A stretch of 64,000 nt of DNA from Chitinophaga sp. HK235 (GTDB lineage Bacteria > Bacteroidota > Bacteroidia > Chitinophagales > Chitinophagaceae): the NCBI RefSeq assembly GCF_018255755.1, contig NZ_CP073766.1:248001-312000 (forward strand), written 5' to 3'. The notes under the pieces are model-generated. The model did no database searches, was not told the DNA's origin, and worked only from the letters and a program-made list of their open reading frames with translations. The stretch's first letter is position 1; each line of letters opens with the position of its first letter. A program made the position numbers and the translations under genes. Below, piece after piece: positions 1 through 6,929 of this stretch.

Positions 1-1114
1 CAGAGAGTTTACTTTCAAGTGCTTTCAGTTGCCTGCCTTGCTCCTGTAATAATTCCTGCTGATTCAATATCAGTTGTTGCTGTGCTTCCATTTTCTTATG
101 CTGATCAATCATGTACAGGGTTAACTCTTCTATCTTCCGTAAGAGGTTGGCCTGGTTTTGACCCAGATCAAGTCCTTGTTCACTTACTTCTTTTGCAGAA
201 GGTATTTCAGGAAGATGCTGATGCTCTTTGATGAAGTTTTCCAGTTGTCCTAATGAAGGAAGGGTATAGGCGGGATCAAACACATAATCCGGCCAGCCTT
301 CCTGTGTCACTTTGATTTTCTTTGCGAAAAGATCACCATTCACTGCAAGCGTGGCCTGAGGTCTTGTAGTGCCTATTCCCACCTTTCCACCGGTGGGATT
401 AAGCAAAAGATTGGTATTGGGGCCTTCACCTTCTCCTATTTGCATCTTGGTTTCCCAGGTTGCAGCGGTGGCGCCGATCTGAAAAGATATGTTGCCGGTG
501 CCTGCATTTCTGAAGATCCTGAACCCATAGGTTCCGTTAGCCCTGCTGATCGTCAGTGCATGGTCCTTATCTGATGCGAGGTGCAACTGACTGGCGGGGG
601 TGATGGTACCGATCCCGGTTTGTCCATTGTTATCAATAGTAAACCTGTCTAGTGTAGCTGTTCTGATACGAAAATCATTGTTGGGAGTGTACCATCCGAT
701 CGCATAATTATTGGAACCGGAGGCCCAGTAGCCACCGGCATTCACGGTATGATAATTACCATTGGAAGATACGGGGCCTTTAATTTGTAAAGTAGAAACG
801 CCATCGTCTGCCGCATTATTGATCAGTGTACGTCCCTGCAGGTAAATTCCTCCCAGGTTGGCATTATCAATATAGAAATTTCTATTGGCGGGGGAGCCAT
901 ATCCAATATAGGCCTGCGCTGCGCCGTTGGAATTATACCATCTCAGGTAGTTTTCTCCATTTAGCGTAACGTTTTTAAAGATGATGTTTTCACCGTCCCT
1001 TTGTGATACATTTCCCTTCGTTGTTACTTCCTGTAATGTTGGTGTTTGAGCTACAGTCTGCAGAAAGGTAAGGGTAAAAGCGGGGAGCATTAAAAAAGCA
1101 AGTTTCTTTGGCAT
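1..1114 (-). CDS. Tail-fibre-like secreted surface protein (3' end outside window)
   Basis: Reading the minus strand from an ATG at 1114 gives 371 codons with no stop before the window edge, so the C-terminus is missing. The first 24 residues form a signal peptide (MPKKLAFLMLPAF..., ending near AQT). The body has Gly/Asn-rich beta-type repeats with recurring 'GIGT..P...L' motifs. The distal part carries 'YTLPSLGQLENFI', 'HLPEIPSAKEV' and 'LLRKIEELTLYMI', followed by a Gln/Lys/Glu-rich coiled coil. This layout is common in Bacteroidota proteins labelled tail fibre or fibre-domain proteins. The signal peptide argues for an exported cell-surface fibre rather than a phage structural gene, and no other phage genes are nearby. 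Ligand and role are unknown. Confidence 0.85.
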   Translation of the reverse strand, partial: MPKKLAFLMLPAFTLTFLQTVAQTPTLQEVTTKGNVSQRDGENIIFKNVTLNGENYLRWYNSNGAAQAYIGYGSPANRNFYIDNANLGGIYLQGRTLINNAADDGVSTLQIKGPVSSNGNYHTVNAGGYWASGSNNYAIGWYTPNNDFRIRTATLDRFTIDNNGQTGIGTITPASQLHLASDKDHALTISRANGTYGFRIFRNAGTGNISFQIGATAATWETKMQIGEGEGPNTNLLLNPTGGKVGIGTTRPQATLAVNGDLFAKKIKVTQEGWPDYVFDPAYTLPSLGQLENFIKEHQHLPEIPSAKEVSEQGLDLGQNQANLLRKIEELTLYMIDQHKKMEAQQQLILNQQELLQEQGRQLKALESKLS

Positions 1115-1361
1115 AGGTATTTTTTTTATACAAACAGGTACAATATAAAAATAAAACCTGTTTACCGCGACCTGAAGGCTTAACTTTTACGGGTTGATGC
1201 AATCCCGGATGAAGTAGTCACTTACCTGGCCACCCGAAAACTTTTTGAAGGCATTTCTGTTTTATAGGATAGTTTGTTTGCCACACATCGGCCCTGTTTG
1301 CGCCTGGATGCGGATTCAGCCGAAGAAGTGGACTGATTAATTCATCAAACCCCCCAACACA

Positions 1362-2144
1362 ATGAAAAATTTACTCAAAAAAGCGAAAAGAAATTGTCTT
1401 GTGTTTATGCTGATACTGTGTGTAAGCTTCCTGGGAGCTGTTAGTATGCAGGCGCAGCAAATCAAAAACGTAGTACTGGTGCATGGAGCATTTGCGGATG
1501 GTTCTGGATGGAGAGCACTTTATGAAAATCTTACTAAGAAAGGGTTTCATGTTTCAGTGGTACAAAACCCGCTGACCTCACTGGAAGATGATGTGGCTGC
1601 TACCAGGGTGGTGTTGGATAATCAGGACGGACCGGCTATACTGGTAGGACACTCCTGGGGTGGAGCTGTCATTACAGAAGCAGGCAATCATCCCAATGTG
1701 GCCTCACTTGTTTATGTAGCGGCTTTCCAGCCCGACAATGGGGAGTCTGCTTTACAATGGCTGCAAAAAGCACCACCTGCGCCCGAAAACGGTGTGCTGC
1801 CTCCGGATTCAAGAGGAATCGTTTACTACGACAAAGCCAAATACCATGCAGGTTTCTGTGCGGATATTCCAAAGGACCTGGCCGACTTCATGTATGCTTC
1901 ACAGGGAGCTTTTTATGCGAAGGGATTCACTACACCAATCACCCATGCTGCCTGGAGAGATAAGCCGGCATTTGCCTGCATCGCAACAGAAGACAAGAGT
2001 ATTGCTCCGGAAATCCAGCGCGCCATGTACAAACGCTCCAATACAAAAGCTACTGACGTCAAAGGGAGCCATGTGATCTATATGTCTCAGCCACAGGCTG
2101 TGGCAACAGTGATTGAAGAAGCAGCAAAAGTGAAAGTGAAATAG
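1362..2144 (+). CDS. Secreted alpha/beta-fold hydrolase
   Basis: This is a 260-residue protein with an N-terminal signal peptide (basic start, hydrophobic residues about 13-29, cleavage near MQAQ). The mature part is a compact alpha/beta hydrolase. The HG oxyanion motif is at 41-42 and the nucleophile elbow GHSWGG puts the catalytic Ser at 98. Likely acid and base are Asp211 and His237 (GSHVIYMSQP). The sequence pattern resembles the small esterase / hydroxynitrile-lyase-like branch (VHGAFADGSGW). The substrate cannot be told from sequence. It is a single gene: the neighbour at 1114 is divergent and a strong terminator follows at 2172. The signal peptide suggests action in the periplasm or outside the cell. 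Confidence 0.9.
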   Translation: MKNLLKKAKRNCLVFMLILCVSFLGAVSMQAQQIKNVVLVHGAFADGSGWRALYENLTKKGFHVSVVQNPLTSLEDDVAATRVVLDNQDGPAILVGHSWGGAVITEAGNHPNVASLVYVAAFQPDNGESALQWLQKAPPAPENGVLPPDSRGIVYYDKAKYHAGFCADIPKDLADFMYASQGAFYAKGFTTPITHAAWRDKPAFACIATEDKSIAPEIQRAMYKRSNTKATDVKGSHVIYMSQPQAVATVIEEAAKVKVK

Positions 2145-2171
2145 CATTTCATCATTTGTCCGATATTAAAG

Positions 2172-2210
2172 AAAGGCTTGTCAGTTCATCTGACAAGCCT
2201 TTTGTCTTTT
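2172..2210. terminator. Intrinsic, probably bidirectional terminator
   Basis: A perfect 13-bp stem (2172-2184 with 2190-2202) encloses the 5-nt loop TTCAT and is followed by TGTCTTTT on the plus strand. The minus-strand side is also T-rich (CTTTAATA). It lies between the convergent hydrolase (ends 2144) and isochorismatase-family gene (ends 2272), so it can serve both. Confidence 0.85.
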
Positions 2211-2271
2211 ATGGTATTGTAATATGCCTCCGGGAATCTTTCTCAGGTTTCCGTGAGGTAGTCTGGTAGCA

Positions 2272-2883
2272 CTATTGTTTGGAATATTCAGCGATAAAAG
2301 TTGGAAGTCCCCAACTGGCGCTCAGTGCTCCGTAAATGGCCGGTGCTTCAGGTCGTGCATTATCTCCAAGTATTTCCATGAGTACTGCTGTAAAGTTGAC
2401 TGGGATGATACCTTTATGAACCATTCGGGTGAGCGCCCAGTCCTGGATATCCTTACTCCAGGTGCCGGAAATATCCATTACTGCATAAACCTGATATCCT
2501 GCCTCCTGGATGGATAGTGCCGGAAAGGCCAGACATACTTCTACGCTAACGCCTGCCAGTATAATATTCTTTTTTCCGGATGCTTCAATCTGTTTCCTGA
2601 TAACAGGTTCTTCCCAGGAATTGATGATAGTTCGGTTTACTGGTTTACTTTCCGGAAATATCCTGACAAGGTCCGGCAAAATAGGACCAAAGCCGCCTAA
2701 TCCCTGAAAAGTAAGGATGGTTGGTATATTCAACATTTTGATCGCATTGGCGAAAGCCAGGAGATTATTCTTCAAAGCCAGGGGCTCCATGCTTTTTACA
2801 TTCATTAACAGCCCTGGTTGGTGGTCGATCAGCATTACCAGCGAATTGTCAGCTGTAAGTTTATTATTAATGATGTTTGCCAT
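2272..2883 (-). CDS. Isochorismatase-family (YcaC-like) cysteine hydrolase
   Basis: With the start at the ATG at 2883 the protein is 203 residues (MANIINNKLT...). A longer frame begins at 2928, but its extra 15 residues are basic/Asn-rich and fall before the conserved fold, so the inner start is preferred. The isochorismatase-like fold is supported by the early Asp in 'MLIDHQPG' (D20) and the nucleophile Cys in 'GVSVEVCLAFPAL' (C117), with a Lys between them as in the Asp-Lys-Cys triad of YcaC. Length matches YcaC-type octameric hydrolases (about 208 aa), whose natural substrate is uncertain. It is divergent from the Crp/Fnr-type regulator at 3051, which may control it. Confidence 0.88.
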   Translation of the reverse strand: MANIINNKLTADNSLVMLIDHQPGLLMNVKSMEPLALKNNLLAFANAIKMLNIPTILTFQGLGGFGPILPDLVRIFPESKPVNRTIINSWEEPVIRKQIEASGKKNIILAGVSVEVCLAFPALSIQEAGYQVYAVMDISGTWSKDIQDWALTRMVHKGIIPVNFTAVLMEILGDNARPEAPAIYGALSASWGLPTFIAEYSKQ

Positions 2884-2982
2884 TTTTTTTATTTTATAGT
2901 TATTTTTAAAAATGCTTTTCTGAAACATTTATGAACCTCAGATTTCTTTAGTAAAATTAGATCACAGCAATGGCTTGGAAAA

Positions 2983-3018
2983 TAAGAATTCTTAAGAATG
3001 ATAAGCATTGCGAATGCT
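2983..3018. promoter_or_regulatory. Two palindromes in the divergent promoter region (possible operators)
   Basis: The 167-bp space between the isochorismatase-family gene and the regulator gene holds a perfect 12-nt palindrome TAAGAATTCTTA (2983-2994) and a second inverted repeat AGCATT-GCG-AATGCT (3004-3018). The second overlaps the proposed -33 element of the regulator gene. This placement would suit autoregulation by the Crp/Fnr-type product, but no binding site is established. Confidence 0.3.
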
Positions 3019-3035
3019 CCCATTAGGTATATTTT
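3008..3035 (+). promoter_or_regulatory. Bacteroidota-type promoter candidate for the Crp/Fnr gene
   Basis: TTG (3008-3010), a 17-nt spacer, then TATATTTT (3028-3035) matches the phylum's -33/-7 pattern TTG / TAnnTTTG at all but one base. The element ends 15 nt before the ATG at 3051. Confidence 0.4.
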
Positions 3036-3050
3036 AAGCTTTGAATTAAA

Positions 3051-3638
3051 ATGGAATTCGATCAAATCCTTAACAACATTAATAGACATGTACTTCTTAC
3101 TAAAGAAGAAACTGATGAATTCTGTTCGTTGTTAACAGTCAGGCGGCTGAAACAGAAAGAATATCTGCTTCGTGAAGGAGAGGTCTGTATCTACGAGAAC
3201 TATGTTAACAAAGGCTGTTTAAGGACCTTTAGTTTGGACAAAGCAGGGACGGAAACAAATTTTTATTTTGCCATAGAAGATTGGTGGATATCAGATATAC
3301 ACAGCAGAACTTATAGCGTTCCTTCCTTGTGTAATATTGTTGCGATTGAAGATGCTGAAGTTGTACAGATAGCTCAAACCAGCCTGGAGGAATTTCTGGA
3401 CAAAGTTCCCAGGCTTGAGCACTTTTTCCGCATACTATATCAACATTCAATAGCCGGACATCAATTAAGATTATTACAGTTGCTGCGGCTGACAGCCGAA
3501 GAGCGCTACCTTGATTTCAGAGAGAAATATCCGGAGTTTGACAAGCGGATCCCTCAGAAACAAATTGCGTCGTACCTGGGCCTCACTCCGGAATTTTTCA
3601 GTACGGTTAGAACGAAGGTTTTAAGAAGAAGTAGATAG
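3051..3638 (+). CDS. Crp/Fnr-family transcriptional regulator
   Basis: This 195-residue protein has an N-terminal cyclic-nucleotide-binding-like beta-barrel (about 25-115, with 'LKQKEYLLREGE' and 'GCLRTF') and a C-terminal DNA-binding domain. The predicted helix-turn-helix covers 'IPQKQIASYLGLTPEFFSTVRTKV' (about 167-190), written here as a region. It is the short Bacteroidota form seen in many single-gene regulators; the residues that bind cAMP in Crp are not evident, so the ligand is unknown. It is transcribed divergently from the isochorismatase-family gene, its most likely target, and probably regulates itself through the palindromes upstream. Confidence 0.88.
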   Translation: MEFDQILNNINRHVLLTKEETDEFCSLLTVRRLKQKEYLLREGEVCIYENYVNKGCLRTFSLDKAGTETNFYFAIEDWWISDIHSRTYSVPSLCNIVAIEDAEVVQIAQTSLEEFLDKVPRLEHFFRILYQHSIAGHQLRLLQLLRLTAEERYLDFREKYPEFDKRIPQKQIASYLGLTPEFFSTVRTKVLRRSR

Positions 3639-3641
3639 GTT

Positions 3642-3690
3642 GAGGCTGCCTCCTAGCTTTTACAAACATAGGAGACAGCCTCTCTTATTT
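3642..3690. terminator. Intrinsic terminator between convergent genes
   Basis: GAGGCTG-C-CTCCTA (3642-3655) pairs with TAGGAG-A-CAGCCTC (3669-3682), with a single mismatch inside the stem, followed by TCTTATTTATTTT. It lies between the regulator (stop at 3638) and the lipase gene (stop at 3716). Confidence 0.75.
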
Positions 3691-3715
3691 ATTTTGATAC
3701 TTTCTGGTGATCTGT

Positions 3716-4759
3716 TCAAATAGCCGCCTGTGCTGATGTTAGTTGGGCAGCTGTTACCGGCAGCTGTACACCGAGGAAGCCGGCGTAGTAATCAAGCCCA
3801 TGTTGAGGTGCTACCTGACCAAGCCAATCTAAGATGCTGTTATCTGTAAGATCAGGATTCAGGTCCGTCTTAAAGGTGATATAATTATTCTTTATTGGTT
3901 GCACGTAACCATTCTTTGCGAATATGCCCGCAATCGCCACATAAGCATCATGCAGCGTAAGACTCGGGCCATTGAGGGTAATCGTTTTGGGGTTAAAGGT
4001 AACCGTAATCTTATGAGCATCCGGAGTTTTGGGGAAAAACGTATTACTGGTATAAAGAAGCCCGGAAAAAACAGGAAATTTCGGGACCATATCATTTTCA
4101 TTCTCGTAATGCCATGCTGAAGGCAGCTTGTTATCCAGGTCCACTGCAAAATCAATATTTCCGGGAGCTGGCGCTGCAAAGGTGAAAAGAGAAACATTGG
4201 AGGTGGAAAGATTATTCTCCTTAAGCTTTTGTACATAATACGAGGTATATACATTTGCTATATTGCCGCCAAGGCTATGTCCTGTAATGATCAGCTGCTT
4301 GCCGGAACCGGTCGCATTGGCTAACAGATAATCGCCAATAGACTTACCAGAGCCCAGTGAATCTTCCATGTAAAGCAGATTCGTGAAAGCAATATAAGCT
4401 CCAACGGCAATAAGGGGCTTTTTAGTATTGGCATAAGGCCAGCTTACCATTGTAATCGCATTCAGGTCTTCCAGGATCCAGTTTGCAAAGGTATCCCAGT
4501 CTTGAAAACCGTTGAAAACTGAGCCACGGATGACCAGCGCATATTTTTTATCGGCAGCATTAAACGCAATAAATGCGTAATTGTCGTCAATAGTCGGCTT
4601 ACCGTTCCAGACTATCTTCCAGCCAGGCATGAGCGTACTAATGTCATGAACAGGATCCGGATCGAGTGTCAATGAGCAAAGCTGTACTGCAACTTTTGCA
4701 TCTGCGGGTTGTCCACCGTTAGTGGATTGGGTCGTTGTTTCGGAAGTTTTGGGTTCCAT
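3716..4759 (-). CDS. Class 3 (fungal-type) lipase family protein
   Basis: This 347-residue protein has the triglyceride lipase / class 3 fold. The nucleophile elbow GHSLGG puts Ser at 162. The acid is probably Asp223 in 'NENDMVPKFP', the usual 'ND.VP..P' signature. The base is probably His270 in 'LTLHDAYV'. An upstream 'VIRGS...DW..' segment (about 77-90) fits the oxyanion region. There is no clear signal peptide: the N-terminus is Thr/Ser/Gln-rich and polar, so it is either cytoplasmic or exported by another route. The substrate is unknown. It is a single gene, convergent with the regulator and separated from upstream genes by the transposon relic. Confidence 0.88.
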   Translation of the reverse strand: MEPKTSETTTQSTNGGQPADAKVAVQLCSLTLDPDPVHDISTLMPGWKIVWNGKPTIDDNYAFIAFNAADKKYALVIRGSVFNGFQDWDTFANWILEDLNAITMVSWPYANTKKPLIAVGAYIAFTNLLYMEDSLGSGKSIGDYLLANATGSGKQLIITGHSLGGNIANVYTSYYVQKLKENNLSTSNVSLFTFAAPAPGNIDFAVDLDNKLPSAWHYENENDMVPKFPVFSGLLYTSNTFFPKTPDAHKITVTFNPKTITLNGPSLTLHDAYVAIAGIFAKNGYVQPIKNNYITFKTDLNPDLTDNSILDWLGQVAPQHGLDYYAGFLGVQLPVTAAQLTSAQAAI

Positions 4760-4885
4760 AGTAATGGTATTTGATGGTGAAAAAATAAATGGTTACCTGG
4801 TTTGTATGGTTACATTGAGTGATTAAATTAATGAAATTATTCGGATTCCTAACACAATAAATAAACTTATCAAGTGGATGAAGGA

Positions 4886-5114
4886 GAGGGTGTCTCAAAA
4901 ATAAACTTGAGGCACCTTTTTCATTTTGGGAAAAAATGAGATATTAAATAAGGTTTTGTGTTAGTGAAAAAGTAGGTACTTCCGACTCATTTATCTTCAC
5001 ATATTAAACACATGAAATCTAAACCTTCTAATGTTACCGCAGATGCAGGTTGCGGTAGTGAACAAAAATACCTAAAACATAAAAGGACGTCTCATTTATT
5101 TTTGAGACGTCCTC
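4886..5114. mobile_element. 229-bp miniature relic of an IS1182-like element with terminal inverted repeats
   Basis: The left end GAGGGTGTCTCAAAAATAAAC (4886-4906, quoted here as 21 positions of which 18 match) is the inverted counterpart of the right end at 5094-5114. Each end also folds into its own hairpin: 4889-4898 with 4907-4916, and 5085-5094 with 5102-5112. The interior encodes a transposase remnant. No target-site duplication was evident. The structure fits an internally deleted IS copy or a MITE that a full-length relative could mobilise. Confidence 0.6.
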
Positions 5115-5131
5115 AGTTTGTTTATAAGTGA
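4976..5131 (+). pseudogene. Transposase remnant (DDE, IS1182-like)
   Basis: Between an in-frame stop at 4973-4975 and TGA at 5129-5131 the frame reads VLPTHLSSHIKH followed from 5012 by MKSKPSNVTADAGCGSEQKY. 'ADAG(Y)GSE' with an upstream 'LP.HL' segment is the signature around the second catalytic Asp of IS1182-type transposases. Only about 30 residues of a protein normally over 450 residues remain, so it is non-functional. The last part of the frame runs through the right inverted repeat and is not transposase. Confidence 0.5.
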
Positions 5132-5140
5132 TATCCCTGA

Positions 5141-6523
5141 TTACTGTACCACCACACCACCGGGGTTGTAATAGTGATTCAGTATCCAGCGGAAGTCTTT
5201 ATCGCTTGCCCAGAAGCTGGAGCCCCATTGGCACATACCTCTTCCATGACCGTTGGTAGCGCGGCCTGCGCAGCGTGTATCCGAAATACAAGGCCATGAA
5301 CTGCCTGTGCCGCTGAATCCGTCGCCACAACCTGCATTATTATTTTCTGCAGAATATTCTGATCTGAAGATCGCGCCATTTTGATACAAAGAAATGCCTG
5401 CTGTCGCTCTGGCTGCATTAATTGTGGAACTGGCTGTTTCGCTGCCCCAGGCTTGTGAGCATGGTGTGCTGGAGATATCGTAGTTGCTTCTTATAGGGTG
5501 CAGTGCATGCCATGCGCCATAAGAACGGTAGGCCACAGCGCCAGCCTGCAGTGATGCGGCTTTCCAGCTGGAAATCCATTCGTTGTCGAGGCCGGATTCT
5601 GTATAGGATTCAAGGCTCATTACCTGTACGGAGCTGCAGGTAAGGCAGGAGCAGCTAAGTCCTACACGGATACTTGTGGGCAAAGCCAAAGCAGCGGCAG
5701 CTTTGCCTAATGCATTGGTATTGTTTTCGGCGGCAACGGCGGCTGCTTCTCTTTGTTGGGCTTCACTGGCTGTTCTGTCAAAGAGTCCCTGTCGCAGGTA
5801 TTCCACCTCTTCATTCCCTGCTCTCATGTTTGAGTTTTGTGAGGGAGAACTGGTGCTGCGGAGCTGTATTTTAAAAGTATAGGAGCCCGGTACCAGATAA
5901 AAATTCTTCAGCACATGGGTTGTGTAGCCAGCTTTGGCAGCACTGAGGGTAATGTTTTCCGGTTTAACTTCAGGGTTGCTTTTACCCGGATCAACTGGGA
6001 AGCTGGTGGAGAAATAGCCTTTACCATCTGTCCTGGCCTTATATGCGCCGAGGTCCAGTTCCACATTTGCCAGCGGTGCATGTTCATCAGCATCGCTTAA
6101 ATATCCGCTGATGGTGATCATGTTGCTCGTACTCGCATCTCTGCCTGTTGTTGCTGCGGCTTGATTGGTGGGGTCCAGGTTAACATGGGCATAGATAACG
6201 GAGTCCTCTCCTGTAGAGAAGTATGTCTCCAGTTGGTTATAACCTTGCCCGTTTACGGTAAAGGAAAATTTTCCATTGACGGCCAGAAATGAAGCTGCTC
6301 CGTTCTTTCCGGCTGTCAGCTGACTTTCTTTTCCATCAGGAGCTTTGACGTCGATAGTGGCATTCGGGATCGCGAAGCCGGTAGTGCCGTCTGTAACAGC
6401 GAATTCAATACGGGTAGCCTGGCTGTTCTCCGGTTTAACGGGGTTGCCGGTATTGTCCCGTTTGGCGCAAGAGCTTACAATAGCCCATCCGGCCAGGGTA
6501 ATCATAAGGAATTGTTTTTTCAT
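5141..6523 (-). CDS. SpoIID/LytB-domain lipoprotein with carboxypeptidase-regulatory-like repeats
   Basis: This 460-residue protein starts with a lipoprotein signal peptide (lipobox ending VSSC, lipidated Cys19). Two beta-sandwich regions like carboxypeptidase-regulatory domains follow (about 38-118 and 133-222), then an Ala/Glu-rich linker (235-280). The C-terminal domain (about 285-460) is SpoIID/LytB-like, with 'SLESYTESGLDNEW' (303-316), 'AGAVAYRSY' (327-335) and 'GHGRGMCQWGS' (425-435). Family members bind or cleave denuded peptidoglycan glycan chains (SpoIID) or stimulate amidase (LytB). The domain has several extra Cys, some probably disulphide-bonded. It is likely anchored in the outer or inner membrane facing the periplasm. 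Its role here is inferred to be cell-wall related. Confidence 0.85.
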   Translation of the reverse strand: MKKQFLMITLAGWAIVSSCAKRDNTGNPVKPENSQATRIEFAVTDGTTGFAIPNATIDVKAPDGKESQLTAGKNGAASFLAVNGKFSFTVNGQGYNQLETYFSTGEDSVIYAHVNLDPTNQAAATTGRDASTSNMITISGYLSDADEHAPLANVELDLGAYKARTDGKGYFSTSFPVDPGKSNPEVKPENITLSAAKAGYTTHVLKNFYLVPGSYTFKIQLRSTSSPSQNSNMRAGNEEVEYLRQGLFDRTASEAQQREAAAVAAENNTNALGKAAAALALPTSIRVGLSCSCLTCSSVQVMSLESYTESGLDNEWISSWKAASLQAGAVAYRSYGAWHALHPIRSNYDISSTPCSQAWGSETASSTINAARATAGISLYQNGAIFRSEYSAENNNAGCGDGFSGTGSSWPCISDTRCAGRATNGHGRGMCQWGSSFWASDKDFRWILNHYYNPGGVVVQ

Positions 6524-6612
6524 GTATTTGGATTTTGGGTTAAAGGTTTTTCAGGGTGACAGATCGTGGCGACCGTGGAATTATTCAAGATACGAATGTT
6601 GTTATGATGACT

Positions 6613-6642
6613 GAAAGCTACTGCTTTGGACTGCAGCCACAA
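6613..6642 (-). promoter_or_regulatory. Promoter candidate for the SpoIID-domain gene
   Basis: On the minus strand TTG (6642-6640), a 19-nt spacer, then TAGCTTTC (6620-6613) match the Bacteroidota -33/-7 pattern except for the last base. The implied leader before the ATG at 6523 is about 85 nt. Confidence 0.3.
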
Positions 6643-6660
6643 TTGCAATAAGCATAGAAA

Positions 6661-6698
6661 ACAACAAAACCCGCTGAATAGCGGGTCTGTTGTTTTGT
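6661..6698 (-). terminator. Hairpin terminator downstream of the gene remnant
   Basis: ACAACA-aa-ACCCGCT (6661-6675), loop GAAT, AGCGGGT-c-TGTTGT (6680-6693) form a strong stem flanked by T-rich DNA on both strands (TTTGTG and TTTCTATG). It sits 24 nt past the stop codon of the remnant reading frame at 6722 on the minus strand, so it is read as the terminator of that former gene and now also serves the aminotransferase-fold gene. Confidence 0.6.
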
Positions 6699-6721
6699 GT
6701 CATCAATTAAGCATACGTCTT

Positions 6722-6838
6722 TTATCTTGCATTATGGATCACGGTATTGGTCCACGCATTGGTGGTATAGTCATTCTTGCCGTAATGGTAAATGGAACCG
6801 GATAATTTCAGGGTCCGGTGGATACAGATTTTTATAGG
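6722..6838 (-). pseudogene. 3' remnant of an unidentified gene
   Basis: A minus-strand frame with no start codon, opened only by a stop at 6839-6841, encodes 38 residues ending 'YHYGKNDYTTNAWTNTVIHNAR' (22 residues; key features are the aromatic/Asn-rich composition). Stop at 6722-6724 and a terminator directly beyond suggest the end of a real gene that lost its 5' part. Aromatic and Asn/Thr-rich endings are common in secreted Bacteroidota proteins. No family was recognised, and chance remains possible at this length. Confidence 0.25.
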
Positions 6839-6929
6839 TTAATAAACATCACAGTTCCCGCAGATGCCCGCGCAAATTACATACTGCCATTGTATTCATA
6901 CAGCAGTATAAAATTTAACCGGCAAAATC

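Larger units (their letters stand above)
4760..5140. other. Gene-free stretch mostly filled by a mobile-element relic
   Basis: The first 126 bases are AT-rich leader DNA upstream of the lipase gene; no convincing promoter was found. Bases 4886-5114 are the inverted-repeat-bounded element described separately. The last 26 bases precede the stop codon of the SpoIID-domain gene. Confidence 0.6.
6524..6929. other. Intergenic region of 406 bp
   Basis: From the SpoIID start outward it holds the promoter candidate (6613-6642), the hairpin terminator (6661-6698) and the 3' gene remnant (6722-6838). Nothing else was found in 6839-6929. Confidence 0.5.

Noticed and set aside
1..1114. Part of a prophage
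   Set aside because: The protein has a secretion signal and no capsid, portal, terminase or integrase gene is nearby.
990..1202. Minus-strand open frame overlapping the start of the fibre-like protein
   Set aside because: It is out of frame with the long fibre-like coding frame that starts at 1114 and has no recognisable features.
2884..2928. Longer start for the isochorismatase-family protein at 2928
   Set aside because: The added residues are Lys/Asn-rich, lie outside the conserved fold, and would push the start into the divergent promoter region.
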